Below, piece by piece: positions 17,572 to 28,026 of a stretch of 64,000 bases of DNA; the stretch's first letter is position 1; every line of letters starts with the position of its first letter. The notes beneath the pieces are model-generated. The model did no database searches and had not been told where the DNA came from. It was given only the letters and a program-made list of their open reading frames with translations. The stretch is from Nostoc sp. 'Lobaria pulmonaria (5183) cyanobiont' (GTDB lineage: Bacteria; Cyanobacteriota; Cyanobacteriia; Cyanobacteriales; Nostocaceae). Where the stretch lies: contig NZ_CP026692.1 of NCBI RefSeq assembly GCF_002949795.1, forward strand, positions 1,051,501-1,115,500, in the 5' to 3' direction. The position numbers and the translations under genes were made by a program.

Positions 17572-20454
17572 ATGGAATTCTATCCAGACAATATTTTTGA
17601 TGCCAATAATAATGCCGAGAAAGAAGTTTGGCAACAAGTAAAATCTGCCTTCAGGGATGATTCTGGTGAGGCATTTCATTGTTATCAGCTATTTGACAGA
17701 TATGGAAATCTTGAGCGAGAGATTGATATTCTTATTGTCCATCGTCAGCTAGGACTATGGGTGATTGAATGTAAAGGATGCTACATCAATGATATAGAAG
17801 CTATTAAGGGTGCTGAATGGAAAATGAAAAACTGGTATGAAGACCGCATAAAACCAGTTAACCAAGCACAATACCAGATGTTTGCGCTTAAAAACCATTT
17901 GCGTAAACAGCTAGATTTTTGCGCCTCATTGAACTTAAACTTTAGAGTTGTTATTCCCTTTATTAGCCAAGAACAGTGGCAAAATAAAGGATTTCATAAT
18001 TTGCCAAACATTCAAGGTGTTGTACTGACTAGAGAAGATTTGAAACCTTATACTTTAAAACATAATTTTACTCAGAGTGTTCAAAGTAGACAAAGAAATT
18101 TAACTGATGAACAATGGCGATCGCTGATGTGTCTTTTTGGTGGAACTAATCAGACACCTGTGGACAAAGCATCATTTTCAATATCTAAAGACATCTCTGT
18201 AGAAAAAGAAAAAACGCACAAAATAGATGACTCAAAAACCCCTCGTCCTGTCTGTAAAATAATCAAGTTGCCCCGTTATAAGTTTCCTATTAATAGTTTT
18301 CCTGGTATTTGTGATTACCAGACTAACAACGTAGCTAACAAAATACTCGACAGTATTTATCAGCCTGAGTTCGAGTTAGAAGAACTCTTAACAGACGAAG
18401 AAGAGGACTTGCTGATCATCGATGAAGGTGAAGATGAGTTTTTAGAAGTTCCGTTAGATGAAGAAGATGGTTACTTTGGTAGGAGTGCGAACTCCCATCA
18501 TTGGAAGCAAACTCAGAAAAAGCACTACACAGAAGACTCAATTCGCCTCTATCTAGAAGAAATTGGTCGCATTCGCCTGCTGCGTGCGGATGAAGAAATC
18601 GAATTGGCGCGGAAAATAGTTGACTTAATGGAATTAGAGAGGGTGCGGGAAAGACTCTGTGAGCAGTTGGATCGCGATCCTTGGGATAGTGAATGGGCAA
18701 AAGCTGTACAACTCCCATTACCAGCTTTTCGTTATCGGCTGCATGTTGGTCGCAGGGCGAAAGATAAGATAGTGATATCCAACTTGCGCCTTGTGGTTTC
18801 AATTGCTAAGAAATATATGAATCGCGGCTTGTGTTTCCAAGACTTAGTTCAGGAAGGTAGTCTTGGTTTAATTCGCGCCGCAGAAAAGTTTGACCACGAA
18901 AAAGGTTACAAGTTTTCTACTTATGCTACATGGTGGATTCGTCAGGCAATTACCAGGGCGATTGCCGAGCAATCTCGCACTATTCATCTTCCAGTTCACC
19001 TTTATGAAACCATTTCTCGAATTAAGAAAACCACCAAACTGCTATCTCAAGAAATGGGTCGCAAACCCACAGAAGAAGAAATCGCCACTCGTATGGAAAT
19101 GACCATTGAGAAGTTGCGGTTTATTGCTAAATCAGCTCAGTTACCTATTTCATTAGAAACGCCCATTGGGAAAGAAGAAGATTCTCAATTGGGCTATTTT
19201 ATTGAATACGATGGTGAAACCCCAGAAGAACAAGTTTATAAAAATACGTTGCGGGAAGATTTAGAAAAAGTTCTCGAAAGTCTTAGTTCTCGTGAATGTG
19301 ATGTTATAAAACTGCGCTATGGGTTTGATAATGGACACATGAAAACCCTTGAGGAAATTGGTAAGATTTTTAACAGCACCCGCGAACGGATTCGTCAAAT
19401 TGAGGCGAAAGCACTCCGCAAGTTACGCCACCCCAACCGTAATAGTATTCTTAAAGACTATATCCGTGGATGCCAACCACATGACTTGCAACAGAAGAAA
19501 TATAAACAACAATCTCAAGGGAACCAGAATTATACCGGAAAGACAAAAAATGCTCCTAATTATGTTCAAAAAGGGCTAATATGTTATCGAGATCGGGATT
19601 TTTTGGGAGCAATTGAGAACTTTACCCAAGCACTAGAGCTTAACCCCAATAATGCCCAGTTACACTACCAAAGAGGGCTAGCCAATACTAAAGGAGAATT
19701 TCAGAAAGAGGCGATTGAAGATTTTACTCAAGCTATTAACCTAAACCCTCAATATATAGATGCTTACTACCAGAGGGGTCATGTTCACTACAGTTTGGGA
19801 GATAATCTAAAAGCAATTGAGGATTACAGCGAAATAATATTCCTTAATCCCAATGAAGCCTTAGCTTACTTCTACCGTGGTTTTGTCCGTAGCAATCTGG
19901 GAGAGATGCAGGAAGCCATTGGTAATTACAGCCAAGCATTGAAAATTAAGCCTGACCTTGCTGAAGCTTATTTTCACCGAGGAGTTGCCTATTATCGCTT
20001 AAAAGACTTACATAGAGCAATTGAGGATTACAATTATACTTTACAGATATATCCCAACTTTGCTGAAGCTTACAGTCGGCGGGGGCTTGCACACTATTGC
20101 CTGGGAAATTACCAAGTAGCACTTGAAGATTATTCCCAAGCCGTGCAAATTAATTGTGAAGATACTCTAACATACTACTACCGTGGACTTGTGCATGAGA
20201 ACTTAAGTGACTATATCAAAGCACTTAAGGACTATAACCAAGTTTTGAAAATCAATCCCGCCTTTACCGAAGCTTACTATAACCGGGGTAGTGTTCATTA
20301 CAATCTGGGAAACTATCAACAAGCACTTGAAGATTTAAATCAATTACTGCGTATTAATCCTAACAATTCTCAAGCTTATAACAAACGAAGTAGCATTCGT
20401 GCTGCCCTGAAAGATTACCAAGGTGCAATGGAGGACTTAAAAAACGCTTCATAA
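17572..20454 (+). CDS. NERD nuclease-like domain - sigma-70 factor - TPR array fusion protein
   Basis: One uninterrupted 960-residue frame with three modules. Residues about 10-160 are a NERD (nuclease-related) domain with EREID (48-52) and VIECKG (64-69), that is Asp52, Glu66 and Lys68 of a PD-(D/E)xK site. Residues 160-315 are a linker ending in an acidic tract (268-299). Residues 318-632 are a complete group-1-like cyanobacterial sigma factor: region 1.2 (YTEDSIRLYLEEIGRIRLL), region 2 with DLVQEGSLGLIRA (424-436) and YATWWIRQAI, region 3, and region 4 with the helix-turn-helix TLEEIGKIFNSTRERIRQI (592-610). Residues about 660-960 are eight TPRs. The sigma part is very close to SigA but carries changes in the finger (LGYFIE), RTIHLP and SSRECDV. 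I infer a TPR-regulated alternative sigma factor; whether the nuclease site is active is unknown. No stop or frameshift lies at the junctions. Confidence 0.93.
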   Translation: MEFYPDNIFDANNNAEKEVWQQVKSAFRDDSGEAFHCYQLFDRYGNLEREIDILIVHRQLGLWVIECKGCYINDIEAIKGAEWKMKNWYEDRIKPVNQAQYQMFALKNHLRKQLDFCASLNLNFRVVIPFISQEQWQNKGFHNLPNIQGVVLTREDLKPYTLKHNFTQSVQSRQRNLTDEQWRSLMCLFGGTNQTPVDKASFSISKDISVEKEKTHKIDDSKTPRPVCKIIKLPRYKFPINSFPGICDYQTNNVANKILDSIYQPEFELEELLTDEEEDLLIIDEGEDEFLEVPLDEEDGYFGRSANSHHWKQTQKKHYTEDSIRLYLEEIGRIRLLRADEEIELARKIVDLMELERVRERLCEQLDRDPWDSEWAKAVQLPLPAFRYRLHVGRRAKDKIVISNLRLVVSIAKKYMNRGLCFQDLVQEGSLGLIRAAEKFDHEKGYKFSTYATWWIRQAITRAIAEQSRTIHLPVHLYETISRIKKTTKLLSQEMGRKPTEEEIATRMEMTIEKLRFIAKSAQLPISLETPIGKEEDSQLGYFIEYDGETPEEQVYKNTLREDLEKVLESLSSRECDVIKLRYGFDNGHMKTLEEIGKIFNSTRERIRQIEAKALRKLRHPNRNSILKDYIRGCQPHDLQQKKYKQQSQGNQNYTGKTKNAPNYVQKGLICYRDRDFLGAIENFTQALELNPNNAQLHYQRGLANTKGEFQKEAIEDFTQAINLNPQYIDAYYQRGHVHYSLGDNLKAIEDYSEIIFLNPNEALAYFYRGFVRSNLGEMQEAIGNYSQALKIKPDLAEAYFHRGVAYYRLKDLHRAIEDYNYTLQIYPNFAEAYSRRGLAHYCLGNYQVALEDYSQAVQINCEDTLTYYYRGLVHENLSDYIKALKDYNQVLKINPAFTEAYYNRGSVHYNLGNYQQALEDLNQLLRINPNNSQAYNKRSSIRAALKDYQGAMEDLKNAS

Positions 20455-20585
20455 TTCCACTAGATGCACTATAAAAGTCAAAAAGCTTAAACAAAGAACG
20501 ATCGCAACATTGAGCAGCAACTAGCTAAAAAAGAGCGATCGCACTTCACCAAATACAATGAGGAACTAGTGTTGTACCTCCAAAT

Positions 20586-22340
20586 TTATTTAACACTCAT
20601 AAACCACTCAGTAATCCCCTGAGCGATCGCATCAGCTGTTTTCTTCTGTACCTCTGGGTTCACTATCTGCTCAAATTCATCGGGATTACTCATAAAACCC
20701 AATTCCAGCAACACCGATGGTGCAGCTGTCGGACGTGTCAGCGCCAGGTTATCCCAAAACACACCATAAGAAGGTTTGCCGAGTTTTTTGACTACATAGT
20801 TATGTAAAAACATTGCGAGGTTATGGGCTTGTGGTTGATACCAAAAAGCGGCAAATCCCTTGATTTTTTCGGCATCACCATCATCGGGTAGAGAGTTGTG
20901 ATGTATGGAAATAGCGATCGCAGGTTCTTCTCGACTAATAATTGTCTGACGTTCTACTAGCGAAACCTCCTTATCATCCTCCCGCGTCATCACTACCGTT
21001 GCTCCTTCCTTCACCAACTCGTCGCGCAGCAACTTAGATACCACCAAATTTACATCTTTTTCTAAATATCCAGTTGGGCCACTGGCACCAGATTCTTTAC
21101 CGCCATGCCCTGGATCTAGTACAATCTTGAAATTAGCTAAAAGCTTGCGTCTTGTGTTCCCGATTTTAGGCGGATGACGCAAAGCCAAAACCAGGGTTGT
21201 AGCGTCGTATCTCAGCTTGTATCCCCACTGTTGAGCTTTTTTGAGGTTAAAGGTGTATTTTACTTGTCCTGGGGCTTCCTGTTGCCAGTCAAGGCGATAA
21301 ATTAGGGGGTCATCATCCAGGCGAATTATGTCTGTTTGGGCAGTGGTATTGTAGAGAGTGAGAGCGAAAGCACCCTCACTTTGTTGTACGCTCACGGGTA
21401 CAGGAACTTGCAAGGGGAAAACTATCTCTGTCACACTAGGGAGTTGACGGTATCCGACACTGCGAATTATTGTTTGTGGCGGAACTGCACCAGGTAGAAT
21501 GCGGGTTTCTTTACTATTAATCCAAGCGCCATAATCTAGGCGCAACCATTCACCTTCCCTACCTGTCACTGTTGCGCGTGTGCCTTTGGGCAGTGGTGTG
21601 AGTCGAGAATGATCGGTGCTAGGGCCAGTACGAGCAACGCCTGACTCTACTGTAACCTCAGAAACTGGCAATTGAGCTCTTGAGAGGATTTCAATCTTAC
21701 CAGATCCTGGTTGAGTTATCGTCTTGCCGTCAAGCGTTAGTTGAAATTGAGGTTTTCCTAGATCGGCGGCTGTTGCCACTGTGGTGCAACCTTGATAATT
21801 ACCTACTCTAAACTGGGCATGAGGCTGATTTTGCCCTGTCAAAGCAGCCAAATTACTTGGTAGTTGTGCTTGTTGAGGTTGCGGTAAAAGGGCAGTAGTT
21901 TGATTAGCCAGGGTTACAGAGACATTAGCATTAGGGGGTGCGATCGCGCTAAAACAAATTACTTCTCCCGGTAATCTGGCAATGTCAACTGCGGGAGTCA
22001 GGGAATCTTTCGCAAAGGCTACCCCCTGTGGTAACTCAGGGCTAGTGTTAAGCCTGATCACCTTAATCTTAAGTTCTTGATTCTGGCGACGCACAGTAAA
22101 AAGATTCTCCCCCAATTGCAAGGGGAAACTAGGGGAAAAATGACCAGCTTTGCTGCGGGTAATTGGCTTACTATTGATCAAAACCTGACCATCTGGTGGT
22201 GCAGTGCCCAGAAAAAAGATTTTTTGGGCACTTGTCTGGTAGTTTGTCTGAGGAAAAATGACTATAAGAGATGGCTGTGCCAATGCTATGGAGGAAGAGA
22301 GAATAAAGCCTAATATTACTAGTCCTAAGAGGTTTTTCAC
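20586..22340 (-). CDS. N-acetylmuramoyl-L-alanine amidase with SH3b and AMIN-like regions
   Basis: A 584-residue exported cell-wall amidase. Residues 1-22 are a signal peptide. About 230-280 is a bacterial SH3 segment (VESGVARTGPSTDHSRLTPL). About 290-390 resembles an AMIN region. Residues 400-582 are an Amidase_3 catalytic domain with zinc ligands in LDPGHGG, EKDVN and SIHHNS, and the catalytic Glu in LLELGFMSN. It cleaves the amide bond between MurNAc and the stem peptide; in filamentous cyanobacteria related AmiC enzymes are needed for septal nanopores and cell communication. Divergent from pyrG with an 84-bp gap. Confidence 0.88.
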   Translation of the reverse strand: MKNLLGLVILGFILSSSIALAQPSLIVIFPQTNYQTSAQKIFFLGTAPPDGQVLINSKPITRSKAGHFSPSFPLQLGENLFTVRRQNQELKIKVIRLNTSPELPQGVAFAKDSLTPAVDIARLPGEVICFSAIAPPNANVSVTLANQTTALLPQPQQAQLPSNLAALTGQNQPHAQFRVGNYQGCTTVATAADLGKPQFQLTLDGKTITQPGSGKIEILSRAQLPVSEVTVESGVARTGPSTDHSRLTPLPKGTRATVTGREGEWLRLDYGAWINSKETRILPGAVPPQTIIRSVGYRQLPSVTEIVFPLQVPVPVSVQQSEGAFALTLYNTTAQTDIIRLDDDPLIYRLDWQQEAPGQVKYTFNLKKAQQWGYKLRYDATTLVLALRHPPKIGNTRRKLLANFKIVLDPGHGGKESGASGPTGYLEKDVNLVVSKLLRDELVKEGATVVMTREDDKEVSLVERQTIISREEPAIAISIHHNSLPDDGDAEKIKGFAAFWYQPQAHNLAMFLHNYVVKKLGKPSYGVFWDNLALTRPTAAPSVLLELGFMSNPDEFEQIVNPEVQKKTADAIAQGITEWFMSVK

Positions 22341-22400
22341 AGCAAATCACAGAAGATGACACCACAATAACTGTGGCACAATGACGGGATGTATTTTTAG

Positions 22401-24062
<1,662 letters not shown>

Positions 24063-24170
24063 AAATTCATAATTCATAATTCAAAATTAATTACAACATT
24101 AACTTAAAGCTTCAGCAGATTTGGACATACAGGGTGCATCATTCGTAAATTTTGGACTTGAGGAGATGTT

Positions 24171-24593
24171 GTGGCGTACTGGGTGAAAATCCTTTACGAA
24201 AGGAAAGAATATGTAGTAAATTTTGAACGCGTCCATGCTTTTTGTTATGAACTGAATGGCAGAGTTACTTTTTGGCTACCCGATAGTGCTATTCCCATAG
24301 TAATTAACCCACAAAGTAACCTGGAAGACTATCAAAAAATTCTTGATTATTTAGAATGTGTGACAGGATTAGAATTAGATTGTGCCCACTGGGTGAAAAT
24401 AATTTACGAAAAAAATGAATATGTAATTAATCTCAACTGCATCAGTTCCTTTTGTCATGAACCGAACGGCAGGATAACTTTTTGGTTGCCAGATGGCACT
24501 ATTCCTATTATTATCAACCCTGTAAGTAATCCTGAATCTTATGAAAAAGTTGTGAAATACGTTAAGAAAGTAACAGGATATTCTTTGTCTTAG
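24171..24593 (+). CDS. Hypothetical protein made of two tandem ~70-residue repeats
   Basis: A 140-residue protein starting at GTG 24171, seven bases after GAGGAG. The two halves (about 2-70 and 72-139) are direct repeats: each has WVKI(L/I)YE(R/K)xEYV(V/I)N, then FC(Y/H)E(L/P)NGR(V/I)TFWLPD, then I(V/I)INPxSN and a C-terminal helix ending V(T)G. The pattern suggests a small beta-alpha domain duplicated within one gene, possibly a swapped pseudo-dimer. I do not recognise the family. It follows pyrG by 108 bases but need not be co-transcribed. Confidence 0.65.
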   Translation: MAYWVKILYERKEYVVNFERVHAFCYELNGRVTFWLPDSAIPIVINPQSNLEDYQKILDYLECVTGLELDCAHWVKIIYEKNEYVINLNCISSFCHEPNGRITFWLPDGTIPIIINPVSNPESYEKVVKYVKKVTGYSLS

Positions 24594-24732
24594 TATTAAT
24601 TAGTAAGGTCTGCCCAACTTTTTGTTACTGCTGGGATCTGTTTGCTCTTTTGATACAAAATTTGATGTTCCGTTTTGGCTATAACTCTTGAGATGGCCTT
24701 AACTTTTGGTCAGGTTATGGTTCACAATTTGG

Positions 24733-25371
24733 TCATTCAGGGCGTAAAAGCATGATTAATTCTCCAAGGCGCTTCAATATACTGAGTACTTGGTGTGATT
24801 CGGAATCACGTTCAATTGAGAGCGCATAAGATCGTGCATACCACGGATGTTCTTGTTGAATCAATTTGACAAAAACAAATTCCCTACCGTTAATTAGTAA
24901 GCCAAAAGTCGGTTGTGCAGGATTTGGACGATCAAGCATATAAGCTAGTGCTTGAGGTAGGGCTGTCATCACATCAAATTTACTGCTTTTAGATTCGATG
25001 ACAAGTACCCAAAAATGTTTTTGGATGACAAGAACATCAATGTTTCCTTTAACGATAAAGCTATCGTCTTCAGCAGAAATCTCAACAGAAGTCTCGGTTT
25101 CAATCTCAAAAGGAAGTTGATAAAACCCAGCTAAATCGAGTAAAGGAGACAGTACTACCATCTTTACCGCCTCTTCTGACATCAGACGATGCTTATTCAA
25201 GTTTAAATAGTTGCTTTTTACTCGCGCGATCGCTTGCTTTTCACCATCAGTCAGAGTTGGTAAATTTTCTGTCCATTCTGTAAAAAAGTTGGTGTCTGTG
25301 GCAAGTTGTAAACCAAATTTTTCTTCTAATTCGTAAAGACTGATGTCTCTAGCTGGGATTGTTTGAACCAT
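24733..25371 (-). CDS. HsdR N-terminal-like (type I restriction nuclease fold) orphan protein
   Basis: A 212-residue stand-alone protein resembling the N-terminal nuclease domain of type I restriction R subunits: VKGNIDVLVIQKHFWVLVIESKSSKFDV gives the Asp...Glu-x-Lys PD-(D/E)xK pattern (around residues 102-120), and QALAYML follows. There is no helicase domain or partner M/S subunit nearby, so it is not a restriction system. Such orphans are common in Nostoc. It is three bases downstream of the ROK kinase gene and probably co-transcribed with it. Confidence 0.75.
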   Translation of the reverse strand: MVQTIPARDISLYELEEKFGLQLATDTNFFTEWTENLPTLTDGEKQAIARVKSNYLNLNKHRLMSEEAVKMVVLSPLLDLAGFYQLPFEIETETSVEISAEDDSFIVKGNIDVLVIQKHFWVLVIESKSSKFDVMTALPQALAYMLDRPNPAQPTFGLLINGREFVFVKLIQQEHPWYARSYALSIERDSESHQVLSILKRLGELIMLLRPE

Positions 25372-25374
25372 AAT

Positions 25375-26277
25375 CTAAAATCCTGAATAGAGTTGCCATG
25401 CCAACTTTGCTGCACCTACTATCCCGGCAAAATTGCCTAACTCTGCTGGCAATATCTGTAAACCTTCTCGTGATAAAGGCTGAACTCGCTTCTCAATTTC
25501 TGCCTTTACACCTGGTAAGAAAAACTCAAAGCTGCCACTTATACCGCCACCAATGACGATCGCTTGTGGTGTGAGTACATAAATCAAACTCGTCAAACCA
25601 ATTCCCAAGTTTCCGCCATATTCTTGCCAAAAAGTCAAGGCTGCGGCATCTCCTTGTTGAGCAAGAAAACCCAATTCGATGGGTTCCTTGAGAGTGCGGC
25701 GGCGAATTGCAGTAGCACAGGCATATTGTTCCAAAGAGCCTCGATTGCCACTATTACAAATTGGGCCATCAGGATTTAAGGAAATTAAACCCAATTCCCC
25801 GGCGGCTCCTTGATGTCCAATAAATAGTTTGCCATCAAGAATAATTGCGCCACCAACCCCAGTACCTAAAGTTAGCAGAATCAGATTTTGAAAATGGCGA
25901 CCGGCTCCCAGCCAAGCTTCTCCCAAAAGAGCGCAATTAGCATCATTAGCGATCGCAGTCGGTTTGCCAGTTTTAGCTTCTAACCAGTCTGCTAAAGGCA
26001 CATCGAGCCATCCAGGTAAGTTAATGGCAATTTTAGCAATGCGTCCTGCGGCATCGGATGGGCCAGGAGTACCAACACCAATCGCAATAGCTTGATTATC
26101 TGGATCGATTTGAGCGATCGCATCTACCAGCACCGCCAACACCGCTTCCGGCGTTGTCGGTTGAGGAGATACCACAGTCAAAGATTGCAGACAAGTACCA
26201 TCATCTGCAAAACGCCCCAGCTTAATTGCTGTTCCCCCGACATCAATGCCAATTACTTGAATTTTGTCATTTGTCAT
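25375..26277 (-). CDS. ROK family sugar kinase (glucokinase-like)
   Basis: A 300-residue ROK-family kinase. It has the ATP phosphate motif IGIDVGGTAIKLGRF (8-22), the catalytic Asp in AIANDANCALLGEA, and LTLGTGVGGAII. The family's zinc-binding motif CxCGxxGCxE reads CNSGNRGSLE here, so two of the three usual Cys are Ser; cyanobacterial members may not bind zinc. The likely reaction is ATP-dependent phosphorylation of glucose or a related hexose. The upstream region holds a TTTGTCA heptamer tract (26266-26305). Confidence 0.85.
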   Translation of the reverse strand: MTNDKIQVIGIDVGGTAIKLGRFADDGTCLQSLTVVSPQPTTPEAVLAVLVDAIAQIDPDNQAIAIGVGTPGPSDAAGRIAKIAINLPGWLDVPLADWLEAKTGKPTAIANDANCALLGEAWLGAGRHFQNLILLTLGTGVGGAIILDGKLFIGHQGAAGELGLISLNPDGPICNSGNRGSLEQYACATAIRRRTLKEPIELGFLAQQGDAAALTFWQEYGGNLGIGLTSLIYVLTPQAIVIGGGISGSFEFFLPGVKAEIEKRVQPLSREGLQILPAELGNFAGIVGAAKLAWQLYSGF

Positions 26278-26316
26278 TTGTCATTTGTCATTTGTCATTG
26301 GGCATTGGTAATTGGT
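26266..26316. repeat. TTTGTCA heptamer short tandem repeat
   Basis: About five ATTTGTC units followed by one ATTGGGC unit, directly upstream of and slightly into the ROK kinase gene, whose N-terminal codons MTNDK are written in the repeat. Confidence 0.85.
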
Positions 26317-26359
26317 GAACAGCTATTCCCTATTCCCTATTATTGGGCGCGAGTCGTTT

Positions 26360-26569
26360 TCAACCCCGATCTGTTCGCGCAGTGTCTCCGCTTGGGAGAA
26401 GACGCGCAGCTTTCAACTCCGATTTCTGTAAATTAGCAAAAGTCGTGCTGCGGAAACTCGATTGCTCCTGCCAAGCTGTAATTGGCGCACCTCTTAAGAT
26501 ACCAGCAAGAGCAATGGAAAGGATAAACCCGCCAGTAGCGGCAGCAATTAACGTTAGATTATCTTTCAT
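26360..26569 (-). CDS. Small hypothetical membrane protein
   Basis: About 69 residues from MKDNLTLIAAATGG. One transmembrane segment (about 5-25) is followed by a polar tail. The last ~15 codons (SGDTARTDRG) run through a dispersed repeat (CAGTGTCTCCGCTTGGGAGAAGAC, 26380-26403) found between genes of this genome, so the original stop may have been lost to repeat insertion. Position downstream of the ABC permease gene on the same strand suggests shared transcription. Family unknown. Confidence 0.45.
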   Translation of the reverse strand: MKDNLTLIAAATGGFILSIALAGILRGAPITAWQEQSSFRSTTFANLQKSELKAARLLPSGDTARTDRG

Positions 26570-26634
26570 ATAAATCTCTGTATTGTTATTTGTCATTAGT
26601 CATTTGTCATTTGTCTAAAACTAATGACCAATGA

Positions 26635-27531
26635 TTACTGTCGGATTCTATTTTCTCTCCGTAATCGGGGATTGACAAATTCATTTAACCCTTCACCAAG
26701 TAGTGATAACCCTACCACCATAAATGTCATAGTTAAACCAGGGAAAAGCGTAGTCCACCAAATACCAGTAGGTAGAGCTTCTAGGGCTTGTTTTAAATCA
26801 TGTCCCCATTCTGCCACTTCTTCGGGAAGTCCAAGCCCCAAAAAGCCTAAACCGCCCAATACCAAAATCGCATCAGCGGCATTGAGTGTAAATAGGACGG
26901 GTACGCTTTGAATGACGTTGAAAAACAGATAACGAGAAAGCACAACCCAAGTGGAAGCACCCATTGCTTGAGCAGCTTCGATAAACACTTCAGTTTTCAC
27001 GCTGACGGTGTGGTTGCGAACAACCCGGTAATATTGGGGGATGTAGGCAATGCTAATAGCGATCGCTGCATTCAATATCCCACGTCCCACCACAAACGCC
27101 AGTGTCACAGATAGGAGTAGCCCCGGTAGAGTGTAGATGCTATCCATAATAAATAGCAACACCTTATCCAATTTCCCGCCGAGATACCCACTGAGCATCC
27201 CCAAAGGCACACCGATAATCATACTCAGCGCCGTTGCTAAAATCACCACCTGCAAAGCAGCTTGAGCGCCGAACAATGTCCGGGAGAACACATCATAACC
27301 CAGGCGACTAGTACCAAACCAATGTTTAGCTGAGGGTGGCTCGTGAATTGGATTAGAGAGAAAATCTTTGGGGTTTTGCAGCCATCCCCAAGCCTGTAAT
27401 ACGGGAGCGAAGAAGGCCAGGAAGACGAAAAATAGGGTAATGGCTAACCCAATAAACATGAGTTTTTGGGAAAGATTGAGACTTTTGCCAAACTGTAAAA
27501 ATGTCGGTAGCCGCCGTTTTGTAATGGCCAT
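26635..27531 (-). CDS. ABC transporter permease, DppC/OppC type
   Basis: About 299 residues from MAITKRRLP (27531); an upstream ATG at 27555 would add eight residues. It shows the DppC architecture: an N-terminal anchoring helix (about 25-45), a periplasmic stretch with HWFGTSRLGYDVFSRTLFGA, five more membrane helices, and the EAA loop EAAQAMGASTWVVLSRYLF. It is the inner membrane subunit of a peptide or nickel importer. Other subunits (ATPase, DppB, binding protein) are not adjacent, which is common in cyanobacteria. Confidence 0.88.
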   Translation of the reverse strand: MAITKRRLPTFLQFGKSLNLSQKLMFIGLAITLFFVFLAFFAPVLQAWGWLQNPKDFLSNPIHEPPSAKHWFGTSRLGYDVFSRTLFGAQAALQVVILATALSMIIGVPLGMLSGYLGGKLDKVLLFIMDSIYTLPGLLLSVTLAFVVGRGILNAAIAISIAYIPQYYRVVRNHTVSVKTEVFIEAAQAMGASTWVVLSRYLFFNVIQSVPVLFTLNAADAILVLGGLGFLGLGLPEEVAEWGHDLKQALEALPTGIWWTTLFPGLTMTFMVVGLSLLGEGLNEFVNPRLRRENRIRQ

Positions 27532-27660
27532 AAAGCGATCGCCTGGATCGAGCAAGATACGCTGACTATTTTACATATTAGATCGGGAATTGGTTAAATA
27601 TCCTTAATAAAAGTCCGACTGTTGAGGGGTCGTTACAGAGCTAGACTGAGGAAGAGGTGA

Positions 27661-27924
27661 GATTCTGCTTTATTTTTGCTGGATGAAGTGATATCTGAAT
27701 AGTTTGAAATTATCGATACATTTATAAAGCTAATTGGTGTCAATTTAGAAGTTGATTTTCCCAGAGATAGAAAAGATGCAAAGTTTTTAGCTTGTGCTAT
27801 GGCAGCCGAGGCAGATTTTTTGATTACGGGTGATTCTGATTTTAATCAGGCGCAAACTTTAGTAAATACAACGATTATTTCTGTATCTTTATTTAACAGG
27901 TTAGTTTGCGATGTAGGGGGGTGA
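27661..27924 (+). pseudogene. PIN-domain toxin remnant
   Basis: Translating 27661 onward gives DSALFLLDEVISE, a TAG stop (27700-27702), then FEIIDTFIKLIGVNLEVDF, RDRKDAKFLACAMAAEADFLITGDSDF and a short tail ending at TGA 27922-27924. The second part is the C-terminal half of a PIN-domain ribonuclease (K(D/E)AKFLA...ADFLITGDxDF). There is no 5' end, and an in-frame stop breaks it, so it is dead. No antitoxin gene is visible next to it. Confidence 0.7.
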
Positions 27925-28026
27925 GTCTTGGGGCATTGAAAAGAGGCAGAGGTGCAAAGGGGCAAAGAGGCACAGGGGAAAACTTACTGCAACTAACTTC
28001 TCCCCTGCTCCCCACTCCCCATTCTC

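Noticed and set aside
24733-25371. A type I restriction-modification system
   Set aside because: Only an HsdR N-terminal-like domain is present; helicase, M and S subunits are absent.
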